64,000 nt of DNA from Cristatella mucedo (GCA_009760855.2 WPIO01000009.1:4617001-4681000); one strand, 5' to 3'; numbered from the stretch's first letter, positions 43,180 to 55,340 are shown. Notes: a model not told the origin generated them from the sequence alone. A program made the numbers and translations.

Positions 43180-44350
43180 TTTCCGATCGATTACTTTCAC
43201 ACTTTAATCCAGAGTTCTCCATCCCTTGAGCTGAGCATAGATATTAAACGCTCTCCATTGGACGATTGTTAAGATACAGGTCTCTGATGAGGGCGTTTAG
43301 GTCTTTTCGGCTGAAAAGTGCTGCTTTCCTCTCTGCAGCTGCATCGGTGACATCATCGGAATCTGCGTAATCCGCAGCAGCAGCAGCAGCAGCAGCAGCA
43401 GCTTCCTCGCTGTCCGACTTGCTGCTGCTGCTGCTCTCTCCTCTCCAAGAACGACGGCGATCCATCTGCCGCCCGACGACGCCGCCTGCGTGGAGCGAGG
43501 AGTGCAGGGCGCTGAATGTGGCGCCGCCGCTGGATTTATGTGCGAGCGATGGATGAGAGAATGGGCGGACGCGTGCTGGGACACGCCCTGAGGTGGCGGC
43601 GGCGCTCTGGACAGTTTGACTTCCGAAAGGGTCCACCATGCAGACGTAGTAGCAGCTGCCTGTGTGAGCTCTCGGTTCCGGCCAAATTATTATTACCATT
43701 ATTATTATCGTTATTAGGGTAGCAAACTTCACGGCCCTCTTTTCTTCACTAAAACAGCTTCTCAAAAACTCCAGAATTACATAGATTGAAAATAAAGTTT
43801 CACATGTTGCATAATAGAGTGTAAGAAATTTCGCCCAGCGAGCAGCAGCTGCTTTAGTTACCTCCAAGAATTATCTTGCAGTCTTCGCGCGTAAAATAAG
43901 CTGTCCATCGGTATTGCGTTGGTCCGCGAAAGGAATGCCGAAGTGTGACTTTTAGACCTCGGTAATAATAACATACTAATTCAGCGAGTACGTTTGTGCT
44001 CTTGTCTTGATAGATTGTCCACGCATCTATTAAAATGCATCTTATGGTTGCAAGCAGCCTCACGATGCCCTGTCAATCAAATGTGGCTATTTGCTACTCG
44101 CATACTCTGGTATAACGTAAAATTAATCGTTCTTTTATGGCACGCACATTGCTGCACTTATGCGGGTATTACTCTACACTGTCACGTCCAAATAACCCAC
44201 ACTAATTCGGGTATGCGCACAACGTGTGGTATATGTACGAATGAGCCTTCCGCCCGAATCGCGCCAGTGAGCAAAGCTAGAGAATTTCAAAATCTCATAT
44301 TCTGACCACAGAAGCAAAGTTTCTGTTGAACAATAGCTGCCTGCGTTTTA
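43180..44350 (-). pseudogene. Unclassified multi-copy ORF element, copy b
   Basis: In minus-strand order: a decayed head (44060-43860) matches the Cys-motif region of copy a at nucleotide level. Near 43640 CYYVCMVDPF follows, then near 43460 a segment MDRRRSWRGESSSSSKSDSE with an Ala run from the CAG repeat, and DVTDAAAERKAALFSRKDLN with ALIRDLYL. Order and spacing match copy a (4240-5560). The frame from about 43867 to 43244 is open but joins unrelated sequence, so I treat it as a decayed element rather than a gene. Confidence 0.5.
43374..43402. repeat. (CAG)n microsatellite
   Basis: About nine CAG units. On the minus strand they read as an Ala run inside the unclassified element. Confidence 0.95.
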
Positions 44351-47030
44351 ACTTAATGCACACGGGACCAAGAAGCTCACCTTTTAACAGAGGAAAAAAT
44401 GTATGCCAGCTACGCGCGCAGCGCTATCCAGTTGTGATGATGCGATTCTTTTGCTCGCGGTCGCTTTTGCTATTCGTATCTAAACTGAGTTAGGTACGGC
44501 TACGTAATGACGAAGACATTGACACTGATTAAAAGGCGTGAAAAATGTGCGAAAGAATCTGATATTTCCTCCCATCTGACGCTCTCCTCCTATTTCTCCC
44601 TCTATTCCCCTCGATGCGTATCTGGCTTCTTGCTTTCCTGCATTTCGCGACTACTGCTTTCGGATCCATGCTGCGGTGATGTCGTCAATTTCGTCAGCGA
44701 AATGTCATACCAAATTTTAAAATGGCCTTCCTCGTCGCATGAGAGCGTACTGAGAGCACGCCCCTCCTCCCCCCCAGGGCAATGTAGAAGCGAAGAAAGT
44801 GTAGCTCGCTGCTCCACTCGGACCGCTCGCTCGCTACCCGCAAGTCGTTTGCAGCTTGGGAAATATTCGGTACAACACGTGATCTTATTCCCAAGGTGAG
44901 TGCGGCTGCGGTGCACCTGATAACCGGAATCCTGGTGGCTTCCAGCAGTCTAAAGGGGGCTTGCTGTTCCGTCGTGTTATGCGACCTGCCCGCTACAGCG
45001 ACTCCCTCCCAGTGTATTGTCGCCTTGAGATGTGCCGCCGCCACGAACGCTGGTTACGTATTGGAGGGAGAGACGCCGCCGAACCGTTTTAGTGGCGAAT
45101 TAATTTTAGAAAGGCCAAGCCGGTACTCTTTCAAGAGCTGCCCCAGTCAAAACCAGAGCGGCTCTCATAGACGGTACGGTAGTGTTGCATTTTCGGCATT
45201 GTCGGCATTGTTGCATTGTCGGCATTGTTGCATTGTCGGCAGCAGCATTATTGCAGCAGGTGACCCTATCAAGACCCGAGATGCTGAGGCACATTCAGGC
45301 GGTACAAAGGTCGGGTGCGGCTTCCACGTCCTGACAGAAGAACTAGGCTGGAAACGAGGCGCTCGTAATGCCGTCAGTCCCAGCCGACGCGCGACGACTA
45401 CTGGCGACGCCTGAAGCTGGCATCGCGGCTTGCGACTCGTAGTTGCTGCACCAATGCACGCAGGTAGGACGACAGTAGCCAGCGACGAAGAGCGCGCTGC
45501 ACACCTAAGCATAACGAGGCCGTATCCATAATTTAGACGTCTATTTGCCAGCAGTGAGGGGTTACAGGCGTTAAACGTCGCCCACGACGCGCACCAACGG
45601 CTCCATTGCCTAGAGCTCAAATCAGCTCAAATGCGAGTGGCGAGTCCGGAATCGCAGCAGACTGCCTGTCTCATAGCACCAGCTTTTATGCCGCCTCGGC
45701 CACAGATTATCGCATAACTGGTTCCTAGCAGTTACAATTCAGGAACATGAATAATGATTATTATTATTATCATTATTATTATTATTCGCGGTCTGGCTGA
45801 TTTAGCTCGCCGCTGTTTCGCCGGCGCAAAGAATCGCCACAATGCACACTCTAACTAAGCTTAAGAATAGGTTAAAAATCCACGACTTGGAGTTGAATTT
45901 TGAATTGTGCGGCTTTGCAGTTTTCAGATTGCCGGCTGGTGGCTGTGCCTGGGAGCTGTGGCCAGGCGGCTGCTGTCCCCGCTGTCCACATACGAAGGCG
46001 CCCGTGGAGCGGAGAGGCGCCATTCAGCCGACTGCGATGCCGGATGCTGACCTGCGCGCTTCGCCGCGAGGGCGCCGTCTCTGTTGTGCTTTATTACCCG
46101 AGTCGCCTGTGTCATGTGTCAATACACAAGCTTTTGCAGTGAAGTTACGGAACGCTTTAAACTATTTTCTAGTTCACGGTCATTGTAGTGTATTAACCTA
46201 ACTTCATGCCATTGCGCCAGCGAATTCTTATGCAAACGATTTGTAGAAGTTAGACTAACTGCTTCAATAGACCTAAATCCACCGCAATATACTCTAATTC
46301 ACCGCAATTGCACGAAACGTCGGCTGGCAGAACCTCAAATTGTGACCAAATAATACTGGATTACGTTGGTCAAGTGTAACCATCAAACCACGCGCCATTT
46401 CGTTCGCATGTTCTCTCTCAATGCTCTGCAATCGACTGCAGTGGCCTGACCAATATAGCAATTCACTACAATCGGCACGCATGAGATACCAATAATTTTA
46501 TGCAAGAAGATCCATTTTGAATTGTATATTACGTTTCAATTTTTCATTTTTTGCAAATTACGCTGCAATTTGTAAACCACGTACTCATATAAATTCACGA
46601 CAACTGACACGGGCGTTCTTTCCCACTACACTAGAATCGCTCGCAGTAACCCTGGCCTAGACTGCCAATCATTCGAATTCACAGTGAACGCGCCAGACGT
46701 CGGCGGCATTATACTGCAATTTCAATCGCCTATTACATCGCACTGCGTTCAAAGTGAATTCACATGACTTCAAGTCATGTATGCGCGATCTCAAGATGTG
46801 AACTAAAATTTATTTAAATGGCCGTGAGAAAATAAGGCGAATCGGCTCCAATTCACCAGATAAATTGTCCAATATCTTTAATTAAGCCTGGATAAATCGT
46901 CTTGGCGAAGCTCCAATTTAGATTGTAAAAAATACTACTCTACCTTGAAAGTGCACTACCTACCTGAGACTCTACCTAAACAAGCATTCCCGAGATGGTA
47001 CACGCGCAAGTGCCGAGGCTATGGATTGAT
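44351..47030. other. No gene recognised
   Basis: 45187-45243 has three tandem units of GTCGGCATTGTTGCATT. 45755-45786 is a TTA/ATT repeat. 46200-46900 is AT-rich with many CGAATTCAC- and TGCAATT-like words. No conserved protein. Confidence 0.45.
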
Positions 47031-47034
47031 TAGC

Positions 47035-47690
47035 TGTAAGACATGGGTGAAAGTTATTCGATAGGTTTGCAGTTTCCATACAAGATTTTAGCTAGTCTGT
47101 CATCACTTTTTCTGGCGTCTTCCATCGAAACGGCAGTAGGGCGACTCGGCGAAAGTTGCCAACGGTGTCCTGTCTAGCTTTTATTTCTAAATGAGTGGCC
47201 TAAAGTAAAGCCATCTTAAAGGATATAATAATCACATAATTCATTTGTATAAGCGCCCTAAGAGAACTTAATCTCTATTCAGGCGCTTCACATATGCCAC
47301 GGGGCTCGAGCCCACGACCTCGGCCAGACCTTGGTCGGGGCGAGCATCTTAACCACCGGGCCAAGCCAGTTCGACATGCCACAGCAGACCTGAGGCTGAC
47401 GACATTTTTACTTTTGGAATTTTATGCTAATTATGCAGAGCGCTAGGAATATCCAGCTATCTCTGATAGAGAACTGTAGGTGCTGAGTGTATCGGTCTAG
47501 TGGTCTTCTGAAATGGAGAGATAAACTTCCAGATTAGGTCATTGGTGGCAGAATTGAAGGCGGACATTAAGGTGTAGCAGATAACCAAGTTTGAGTAGTT
47601 CATTTCAGACACTACTTCGGGATGGAATCTCTATCTTATTTACCTTGCTGACCAAGAAGCTAGACAAACGATCTGCTAGATCGCTACGAT
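47035..47690 (-). mobile_element. LINE fragment with nested SINE family 1 (47236-47378)
   Basis: The outer parts match minus-strand LINE sequence between RT motif 1 and the linker (e.g. TTTTTCTGGCGTCTT, GAGTGGCCTAAAG, then AGATTAGGTCATTGGTGGCA and TGACCAAGAAGCTAGACAAA). Between them lies a minus-strand SINE: A-box side GGCCCGGTGGTTAAGATGC, B-box side CGTGGGCTCGAGCCCCG, tail AGCGCCTGAATAGAGATTAA. The SINE is younger than the LINE piece. Confidence 0.75.
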
Positions 47691-47714
47691 GATCTCAAGG
47701 TCAAGCCACTTTAC

Positions 47715-48870
47715 CGGTCGTGTTCAATCCCTGTCGTTTGGGGCTCATATCTCATCCGCCAGACAAGTCCCCTGTGGTGTTCCATAAGAGTCAATCCTCG
47801 GTCCATGGCCGTTCTAACTTTATACTCCAAGTCTGGGAAACGTGATTCGAACCCTTGGAATCGGCTCTCAGGTATTTCCTTACATCCGCACATGAATGGC
47901 AAAAAACTTTCTTATATTGAATGATGATACAGCCAACTTACTAGTTACTGGCAAACCAAGTGTGATTCAGAAATTTGAAAACCCAGCGCTCAAAATCGGC
48001 TCTTTCAGCACATCTCCTGTTGAATCTGCACGAAATCTAGGTGCCCTGTTCTAAAGTGGCCTTTCATTAGACTACCACATCAGCTCCACAGCCTAGTGTG
48101 CCTACTTTAAACTACACAAGATTGCTAAAATTCTGGCCTGATTATGCAGGGATACTACATCTCAATAGGTCCACGTATTTGTGACATCCCGTCTCGACTT
48201 ACGTAACTCACAGCTTGCTGGTCTACCGGCCTGTGCAATCAGGCGCTTACAGCTGGTGCAAAACTCGGCAGCTAGACTTGTCTGTTGTGAGCGTCGCAGT
48301 TGCCACATCACACCACTTCTCGCCGACCTGCACTGGCTCCAAGTCAAGCAAAGCATTGACTTCAAGGTTCTGTCGCTCAATTGTGGGCCCCTTTATTTTT
48401 TGCTCCATCCTAATAGCAGATCTACTCCCCCACCAGGCTAAGTATCGGTACCACCCGCGTTTCGGAATCTAACTGTTTACCCATACCTCGTATAAATCTC
48501 AAATCCTTTTGAGACCGTGCCTTTAGCTCGTATGCTCCCAAAGCCCGAAACTCACTCCCGACTTGTGTCATGACATCCCCTGACTTGACCACCTTCAAAA
48601 AGAAACTGAAAAAGCATCTATTTATCACAGCATTTAGTGGGTGCTTGTGATTCGTCCTGTATGTGCTTATGCGTGCTGACTGTGCATGCTGCCACTAACC
48701 ATACTTGCATGCTGACAACGTGCAAGTCAATCCTAATAATATTAATCTTGTTGTTTATTGAGAATCCTACGACTAACCATTGGATTGTGCTTCCTTTACA
48801 GCAAATTTAAAGTGTCTAGAAAGAGATAGAGTTCACTGAGGACGCAATATAAAATGTATTATTATTCTTA
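47715..48870 (+). mobile_element. LINE copy G, RT motif B to 3' tail
   Basis: It begins with a decayed RT motif B (GVP, stop, ESILGP), then ILNDDTANLLVTGKPSVIQK, ARNLG, AIRRLQLVQNSAARLVC and SCHITPLLADLHWLQ, then the 3' UTR and an (ATT)n tail near 48870. Several stops. It lies next to the oppositely oriented LINE piece at 47035-47690. Confidence 0.85.
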
Positions 48871-49940
48871 TTCTTAAGTAATTAATGGCCGGGCCGTTGC
48901 AGGCGATTTCAGTGCATTGCTCGAAAACGCCGGCGCCTGACGTGAAATTTAGTGGGAACATTGAACACCGAGTGCGGTGTCTAATATGCATTCCCGTATG
49001 TAGCTGTTTAGCCGCAAATTAAAGCGGATTGTGGTATTGGCCGTTGCCATTGCAGTCAATTCCAGTGCATTGCTTGAAAAAGGCCCTGAGCAACGGTATA
49101 GAATGAATTGTGTTGAAACGCTTAAATAATAACGTAGTGCAATATTTAGTCAAAATGTGTGCTTCGCGAAGCAGATTTCTCATGGATTTCAGTAGTGACC
49201 CGCGCCTATGGACCCTACTAGCGTTCGAATGCGTGAATAGATGCATGCAAAAGCGTGAATTTCTGTGCGTAATTTCTTACGATTATGTTCATTTAAAAAT
49301 TTAATTAAGAATCTCTGAGTTCTGTTCTACTTTGCTTAGTGTGGATTAAGTTAATTCGTTACACCTGTGCCTTCTGAATAATAGCATACCCCGTACGTAT
49401 GTGAGAGGCTATGCTGGCTCTGAAGGTAAGCGAACCGTCTGCGCCAGGGTATCGTCGCAAGATTGCAGCAGCTTTCGCCGCTTTCTATCTGGCACTGGTC
49501 ACCGCTCGCCGCTGGCCGGCACTTCGTTCTCCTTTTTTTCCTCTCCATCCCCTACCCCCCCCCCCGAGTTGACTCGCAGATTTCGAAGTCAATTGCGTAG
49601 CTCATCCTGTATTTGCACACTCGGCCAAAATCCAGTATTACACACGGCTTATAAGCCGGCCGAAATATGTCTATCAAAGCAGAACAGCCACGGCTAGCCA
49701 GGCTGAGGAGCGCAGGTCAGAGGTCAAGCAGCCGCATTATCGATCGTGAGACAGGCTCCGAGGTGGGGTGCGCAGCCATACCCGTGAGGCTCACTTATGC
49801 CGTGAAGGTAGACATACTGGAGGACAGTGCTTCAAGTTTCGTCAGTTTCTGCAGCTTTTAAATCGGCACCTGATCAAGAGGGACACGGAGGCCTGTCGAC
49901 GTGGACATCGGAGGCCATGCTAAGTAAAGTAATAACAGTA
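48871..49940. other. No gene recognised
   Basis: 48900-49090 contains an imperfect direct repeat (GGCCGTTGC, CAGTGCATTGCT). A C run lies at 49554-49564. No domain in the short ORFs. Confidence 0.45.
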
Positions 49941-49944
49941 ATAA

Positions 49945-50160
49945 TAATAATAGTTCATTTGTATAGCCCGATTGGAGAACCTAATCTCCTTCGATACTTT
50001 TCACTTTTTAGGCTGTAAGAGAAGTATGATCAGATGGTTGATGGTAACATCGACATGGTAACAAGCAACAAGCAATACATAGTTAGAAGTGGCAAGCACA
50101 GTTTCAATATGCAAATATGGCTGAACTGGAGATTGTCACGTTGTCGATACAATTCCCTAG
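49945..50160 (-). mobile_element. LINE 3' UTR fragment
   Basis: AATAATAATAATAG then CATTTGTATAGCCCGATTGG, AGAACCTAATCTCC and a region parallel to the 3' UTR at 14.65-14.85 kb, diverged. Confidence 0.6.
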
Positions 50161-50164
50161 GACT

Positions 50165-50635
50165 AGAGATGGCAATGGTCAAATACCTGCAGAAAATCTA
50201 CGAGCAGTGTAAACTTACTGTCACCAGTAAGTTGTCGAGCTGCAAGCATTTTAGGTACGCGACAAGATGCTGCTTATGTTGGGGCTAGCCGAGCTCGCCA
50301 AGGAGCTGCTACTAAGGTTTGCGGCATCAGACAAACAAGTTCATCAAACCATCCACCCATTTCGCTAGGCTCGCGTCTGTGGGGTTTCATAGGGGAGGGT
50401 CATTCTGCAGATCCGGAAGTGATTGCCAAAGGCTACGAGGACTTCATAAAGCAGCTAGCAGAGCAGAATTCTGTGAGGCAGCATAGATTGACTATGCTCG
50501 CGAGGTCGGTGTGTTCTACCGCATGCTGCCCTGTCGTATGCACGGGCTGCCTGGCGAGGACCGCTAACCTTTGCCGCAGTACTAAGGGCATTATATGGAA
50601 TGACGGAATGGCATACTAAATGTGTATCAATGTCG
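50165..50635. other. No gene recognised
   Basis: Unassigned. Confidence 0.4.
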
Positions 50636-50639
50636 TTGC

Positions 50640-51020
50640 AATAACTCATGCCAGCTTATGTACCTCCAAGAACATGTGGCTATTTACTATTCTCTGACTC
50701 GGCAATAGACTAAAACTTTCATTAACGGCACCTGTCTTAACCTAAACTAAACTGTTCGCTCTATGCACCTGTATACTATGCATCCTTTCTATGGATACTA
50801 CTCTATAGCGTCATGTCCGCTTCACCTTCAACAATTCGTTTAGTGGCATGACGTGTGCTGTTTGTGCGAGCCTGACGTCCTCATCGTGTTAGGTATACAA
50901 CCGGAGAATTTCGAAATGACATTTCTTGGCCTCGAAAGCAAAGTGCTTACGGTATAATTGCTATTTTTATTTATTTTAGGCATAAGGGTTTAGAGAAACG
51001 TATTGTATACCCTAGGACAA
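50640..51020 (-). repeat. Unclassified multi-copy element, copy c (leading part only)
   Basis: It shares TGGATACTACTC, ATAGCGTCATGTCCGC and a final TTTATTTTAGGCATA block with 5215-5460 of copy a. The ORF-bearing part is absent. Confidence 0.6.
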
Positions 51021-51029
51021 AAATTGAAA

Positions 51030-52085
51030 TATCTTTTCTGGTATTATATATGCTATATAAATATGTAAAAGTGATTAAGGCCCATGGAATAGGATATCAC
51101 TTCTATGCTGACGATACTCAGTTGTATTTGTCATTTAAACCGTCAGAATCTGCTGCAGCAACTGAGAAACTGAATGCTTGCCTTGCCGATATTCGATCCT
51201 GGATGTCGGAAAACTTCCTGAAATTAAATGACGATAAAACCGAACTGCTTCTCATAGGACACCCTAAGCGTTTGGCTGGATTAAAAGGCTTTGCTGTTCT
51301 AATAGGTGATGCTATTGTGCGACCTTCACCACGTGCTCGTAATCTAGGTGTCGTGTTCGACAGCTGCCTCAATTTCAAAAGCTTCATTCAGAAGACTGCC
51401 TCTACAGCTAGCCATCACATCCGATCCCTATCCAAGATTAGAAGCTGTCTCCCGCAGTGGCTTGTAAAAATTTAACTAGCTCTTTAGTTCTGTCTCGGCT
51501 TGATTATTGTAATTCCCTTTTGGCTGGGCTACCAAAGAAAGCTATTATGCCACTACAGCGGACTATGAATATGGCTGCAAGGCTGGTCTTCAAGTCCCAG
51601 CGGTTTGAGCACGTGTCACCTTTGCTGGAAGAGCTAGGATGGTTGCCGGTTGAGCAAAGGATACAGAGCAAAGTTCTTACGCTGACCCACAAGGCCCGCC
51701 ACGGCTTGGCTCCTTCATACCTAGCTGAACTGCTGCATCAGTTTCAGCCTGTTCGTGCCCTCAGGTCCTGTGTGGACAATAAATTAGCTGTCCCATTCCT
51801 CCGCTTAAAGACAGTTGGCGACAGAAGCTTTAGCTCTGCAGGTCCTAGACTGTGGAACTCGCTTCCACAATTCTTACGCAACGACATCTACTCTCCAACT
51901 GCCGACTATGGCACATCTTTTTCAGAGGTCCTGAACTGCTACTTCTATGCTACTCACTACCTCAACTGCTCTCCTAACTCTGCTATGCTTCCCACTTTCT
52001 CTTTGTGGCGTGAGACGAAGTCTGTTGGCTACCGAATGCGTACCGAAAGCCTCTTAGGCTGTTAGTGCGCTATACAAAACTCTCC
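51030..52085 (+). mobile_element. Second L2/CR1-like LINE family, RT C-terminal half
   Basis: 51050-51475 encodes GIGYHFYADDTQLYLSFKPS (RT motif C, intact YADD), WMSENFLKLNDDKTELLLIG and RARNLGVVFDS. After a frameshift near 51470, 51457-52065 encodes SLVLSRLDYCNSLLAGLPKK, LQRTMNMAARLVF, LGWLPVEQRIQSKVLTL and ARHGLAPSYLAELL. The 3' tail ends in ATACATACATAC repeats. The protein is clearly different from the dominant LINE. The element is 5'-truncated within the RT. Confidence 0.9.
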
Positions 52086-52216
52086 TGCGTAACACCCACA
52101 TGGTCTTTATGACTTTGTGGAGTTACTGACGGAGATACATACATACATACATGTATAGCATTAAGTATAAATAGGGGCGCTCAAATACAACTGAATACAT
52201 TCAGGCATCCATATGC

Positions 52217-52217
<1 letters not shown>

Positions 52218-52250
<33 letters not shown>

Positions 52251-52263
52251 ATGTATATATATG

Positions 52264-52335
<72 letters not shown>
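52218..52335. repeat. (AT)n and (GT)n compound microsatellite
   Basis: AT run to about 52242, ATGT units, then a GT run of about 50 bases and GTAT units. Confidence 0.97.
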
Positions 52336-52340
<5 letters not shown>

Positions 52341-52389
52341 ATGTGTAAGTACATACCTGTTTATATAAAGTATTTGAAAATATTAAGGG

Positions 52390-53078
52390 ACCGGAGACCT
52401 TCGACTGTGGAGCTGAGAGCTAAATATTTGTCTCGCGAGCGGAATGATCCTGCAACCTATGGTTTGGCGAACGGTCACCGTTCTACGCTTTGGGCCAATT
52501 AAAGTGAGTTCTCTAAAACTCACGACTTTAAGCCTTGACTTGAACTACCATTTACTTACTCAGACATAACTCTGATATACTCCCAGCATGCGTAAGTACC
52601 GTTTTTTAGTGACATCTGTGCGCCAAGCCGCAGCTATTCAGAGCGCTATAATTGGCTGCCAGAGAACGAGTCTGATGCATGACTTCCGTAGCTTTCAGGT
52701 AGGTTGAGATAATTCCACAAACCCTAGCAACCTCTTCGGCGTTGCTTGGCACCCGTGCGCGGCGGATGACGTGTCGTATCACCCACAGCGGCGGTTGCAA
52801 GTACAAAGATGTTTTTAAAATACACAATGTAGTGTATACGGGCGACGAAAATGCTCAGCCCTTTCCTTTTTAGTTTGAGCCCTTATAAAGTTATTCTGGC
52901 TTGGCCTGTGCTCGCGGACCAAGCTTCGAGTGCCAGTCTGTCTCTACGCACGACTGCTTGTTTTCTGGCCTGCCCTCATTTCCCGTATTTTTTCCTATTA
53001 GCCCAACTTGGTTCCGAACCCCAGACGGGCGGGGTAAACGCCCGCTAAGTCGCCCTCGCGGCATGTCCTTTGGAATAT
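52390..53078. other. No gene recognised
   Basis: Short ORFs only, no named repeat. Confidence 0.45.
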
Positions 53079-53079
53079 A

Positions 53080-53631
53080 CAGTCGTCCCTAGTTTATCAC
53101 GGTTAATCAGTTCCAGACTCAACCGCGAAAAGTAAATTTCCGCGAATTAGGCTTCTAGATTTTTAATTCAAATATTATTGATAAAGTTAGAGCATGGAAG
53201 ACTTGTTCATGATCCTCTGAATACTGTTTCTAACATTATTAGAGCCCTCTGGACATGAAATGACCTCCCTTTAGTCACCATTATACTCGGATTACCCGAC
53301 AAAATTAGAGAAAATAAGACATATTAGACGTGACAAATATCTTACCATTACTACTTTAAATTTAATTAAACGCACACATTTCTTACACAGAGCCAATAAC
53401 CTACGAAATTAGAGCAACTTGTCCGATGATGAAGCGATGAAGATGGAGAGATTTACAGCACAGCAAAGAAGAGTAAGGTTGCTGCTTCTGTGTGGTCACG
53501 ACTTCAGTAGGAGAGTCTTCTTTTAAAGATCAACTTTTCAGATCTACTTTTTAATGAATATACGCCTATTTAAAAAACCGCGATAGTGTGAAGCCGCGAA
53601 AGTCAAAGCGCGAAGTGGCGAGGGACGACTG
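53080..53631. mobile_element. pogo/Tigger-like MITE with TA duplication
   Basis: 552 bp. The ends are CAGTCGTCCCT on both sides (inverted), flanked by TA (53078-53079 and 53632-53633). Subterminal CCGCGAA and AACCGCGA words repeat inverted. The terminal sequence resembles pogo/Tigger-class elements such as mammalian MER2, by recollection. No transposase ORF. A terminal fragment of the same family is at 3290-3384. Confidence 0.8.
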
Positions 53632-53639
53632 TACTCGCT

Positions 53640-54690
53640 GTCCAGCTTCGTCGAAATTCGGTGCCGGTGGCCGGGCTAGACTCGCGAGACAGAGCGGGCA
53701 GATTTTGCAGGGAGGAAGCGCCTCGCAAAGTTCTGAGGGGACTGCGCTTTCGCCGCCCGTATACAGTGGCCGCTGGCTCACAAAGCATAGCAGGTATTTC
53801 ATCTGATTCGTGCGTCTTGAGCGGAGCTGAAGACTGGTGCACTTGCACTAGAGATACGAAGCGATCCGTTAAGCCACGATCGTATTCAACCTGCGATCCA
53901 GACGCTGGCTGGCTTTCGGGCGGCGAGGCTAGCCCGTCAAAATCGAATTCGCCTCTTCCGCTGCGCCTCTCGCTTGCTCTCAAGCGAGGCACCAGAACGG
54001 AACTCAAAGGCTCGAGCTTGGCTCGAGCCGCTACTGGCTGCCGTCGTACGTTAGCACGTGGCAGCGCTCGGAGTACTGCTTGAAGCGCACTCGAGCGGCG
54101 TCGTCGGCTACGAGCGATATCGCCACGCCACATTTGCCGGCTTCGGCGGAGGATGGGGCCCCAGTCCCACCTCGCAGTCCGAGCTCAGCTTTGCAAAGCC
54201 TCCCATCTGACCTTTCCGTAAGGCCAGCCGCCGTCGAATCAGCGTCTGCCTCGCGATCTGCCTCGAGATCGCCGCGCGCGCTCGAGCAGCCGCCGCAGGC
54301 TGCCGTCAAACCGAGCTGCCACCCTCAGCCCGGCTCTCGCCTCGCTCGCCATCTCGTTCGTCATCATTCGCCGACCGACCGCGCGGACACGTCGGCCGAC
54401 GTGCGGCGGCGCCGCTCGGCGTGCGACGGCGACGCCGACACTTCCTGGGCGCCGCCAGCCGAAGTGGCGCGTCTCGCCTGATTCGACGGCCGGCGAGCCG
54501 CGGCTTTGCCAAAATGCTGTCGTGGCCGTATCAGGCCACCGGCGCCGCCGCCGCGCCGAGGTTCGAGCGCATAGCGGTGGCGCCGGTGTCACCTGGTCCA
54601 CTCGCGCTGACAGGGACCCTGGCGGTGGCGGCGCTCGACAGCTGGCACGTAGTTGGGTCGCCACGCCTGCAACGCCAAGAGCGTTTCGCC
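53640..54690. other. GC-rich block, no gene recognised
   Basis: CpG-dense with long open frames on both strands, rich in Arg/Ala/Ser/Pro. On the minus strand near 54140-54035 a stretch GVAISLVADDAARVRFKQY is less biased than its surroundings. On the plus strand so is MLSWPYQATGAAAAPRF near 54512. I cannot place either in a family. It could be a CpG-island promoter or first exon. Confidence 0.35.
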
Positions 54691-54697
54691 GCACTAG

Positions 54698-54821
54698 TTT
54701 GGCCCAGTGGTTAAGGCGCTCGCCCCATCTAAGTACTGGCCGAGATCGTGGGCTCGAGCCCCGTGGCGCACGTGAAGCGCCTGAGTAGAGATTAAGTTCT
54801 CTTAATGCGGTATGCAAATGA
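54698..54821 (+). mobile_element. SINE family 1, best-preserved copy
   Basis: A box TGGCCCAGTGGTTAAGGCGC, B-box region GATCGTGGGCTCGAGCCCCG, tail GAAGCGCCTGAGTAGAGATT and AAGTTCTCTTAA then GCAAATGAA. Confidence 0.85.
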
Positions 54822-54824
54822 AAC

Positions 54825-55340
54825 GGCTGAAGCCTCTCTACTTACGTTCGGCCCGGCAGGCGGAGGTAGAGACGTAGGGAGCTCTGCGCCGTCCAAACAT
54901 CGGCCTGGGTGATTCGGGCAAGGGCACGAGGAAGGAGCTGAGGTGCTACGGGCCTCGTCGAAGGGTCGGGCGCTATAGTGTCGCTGCCGTTTAAAACCTT
55001 TTGACCTCTTTTTGCGGAAAAAGCTTCCTTTAGGCCCGGCCCCCAAGGCATCCAGTAGTCGATAGCCGCTCCCGAGTGGCCAGCAATCTCCAGCATGGGA
55101 ATGGATGACACACTCTAGAGAGCGGCTCTGTAGGCTTTTCTGCGCTCACGTCTGCGGCCTGCAGCTGTGCGGTCTGAATCCATAGGAAGGAGGGGCCTGC
55201 AGAAGTAAAAGGATGACGTATTGGGCGTTTCGTGCGGCACCCCCTACCGGCACTGCAGCTCAAAATCTGCCACTTTCGTTTTTGGGGGTAGCCAAAGGCT
55301 AATAGGGTCCTCCGCTTAAGAAATCGCGGGAAATAATAAT
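54825..55340. other. No gene recognised
   Basis: Unassigned, with an (ATA)n lead-in to the next LINE near 55335. Confidence 0.4.

Noticed and set aside
43244-43867. 207-residue minus-strand open frame taken as a host gene
   Set aside because: Parts match the unclassified element also found at 4.2-5.5 kb, while its start lies in unrelated AT-rich sequence. Better read as a decayed repeat.
53603-54817. Overlapping 130-190 residue frames on both strands
   Set aside because: Strong composition bias, mutual overlap and no recognised domain. Kept only as a GC-rich block.
54698-54821. tRNA gene suggested by A and B boxes
   Set aside because: The same boxes recur in many copies with a LINE-like tail and no acceptor stem, so these are SINEs.
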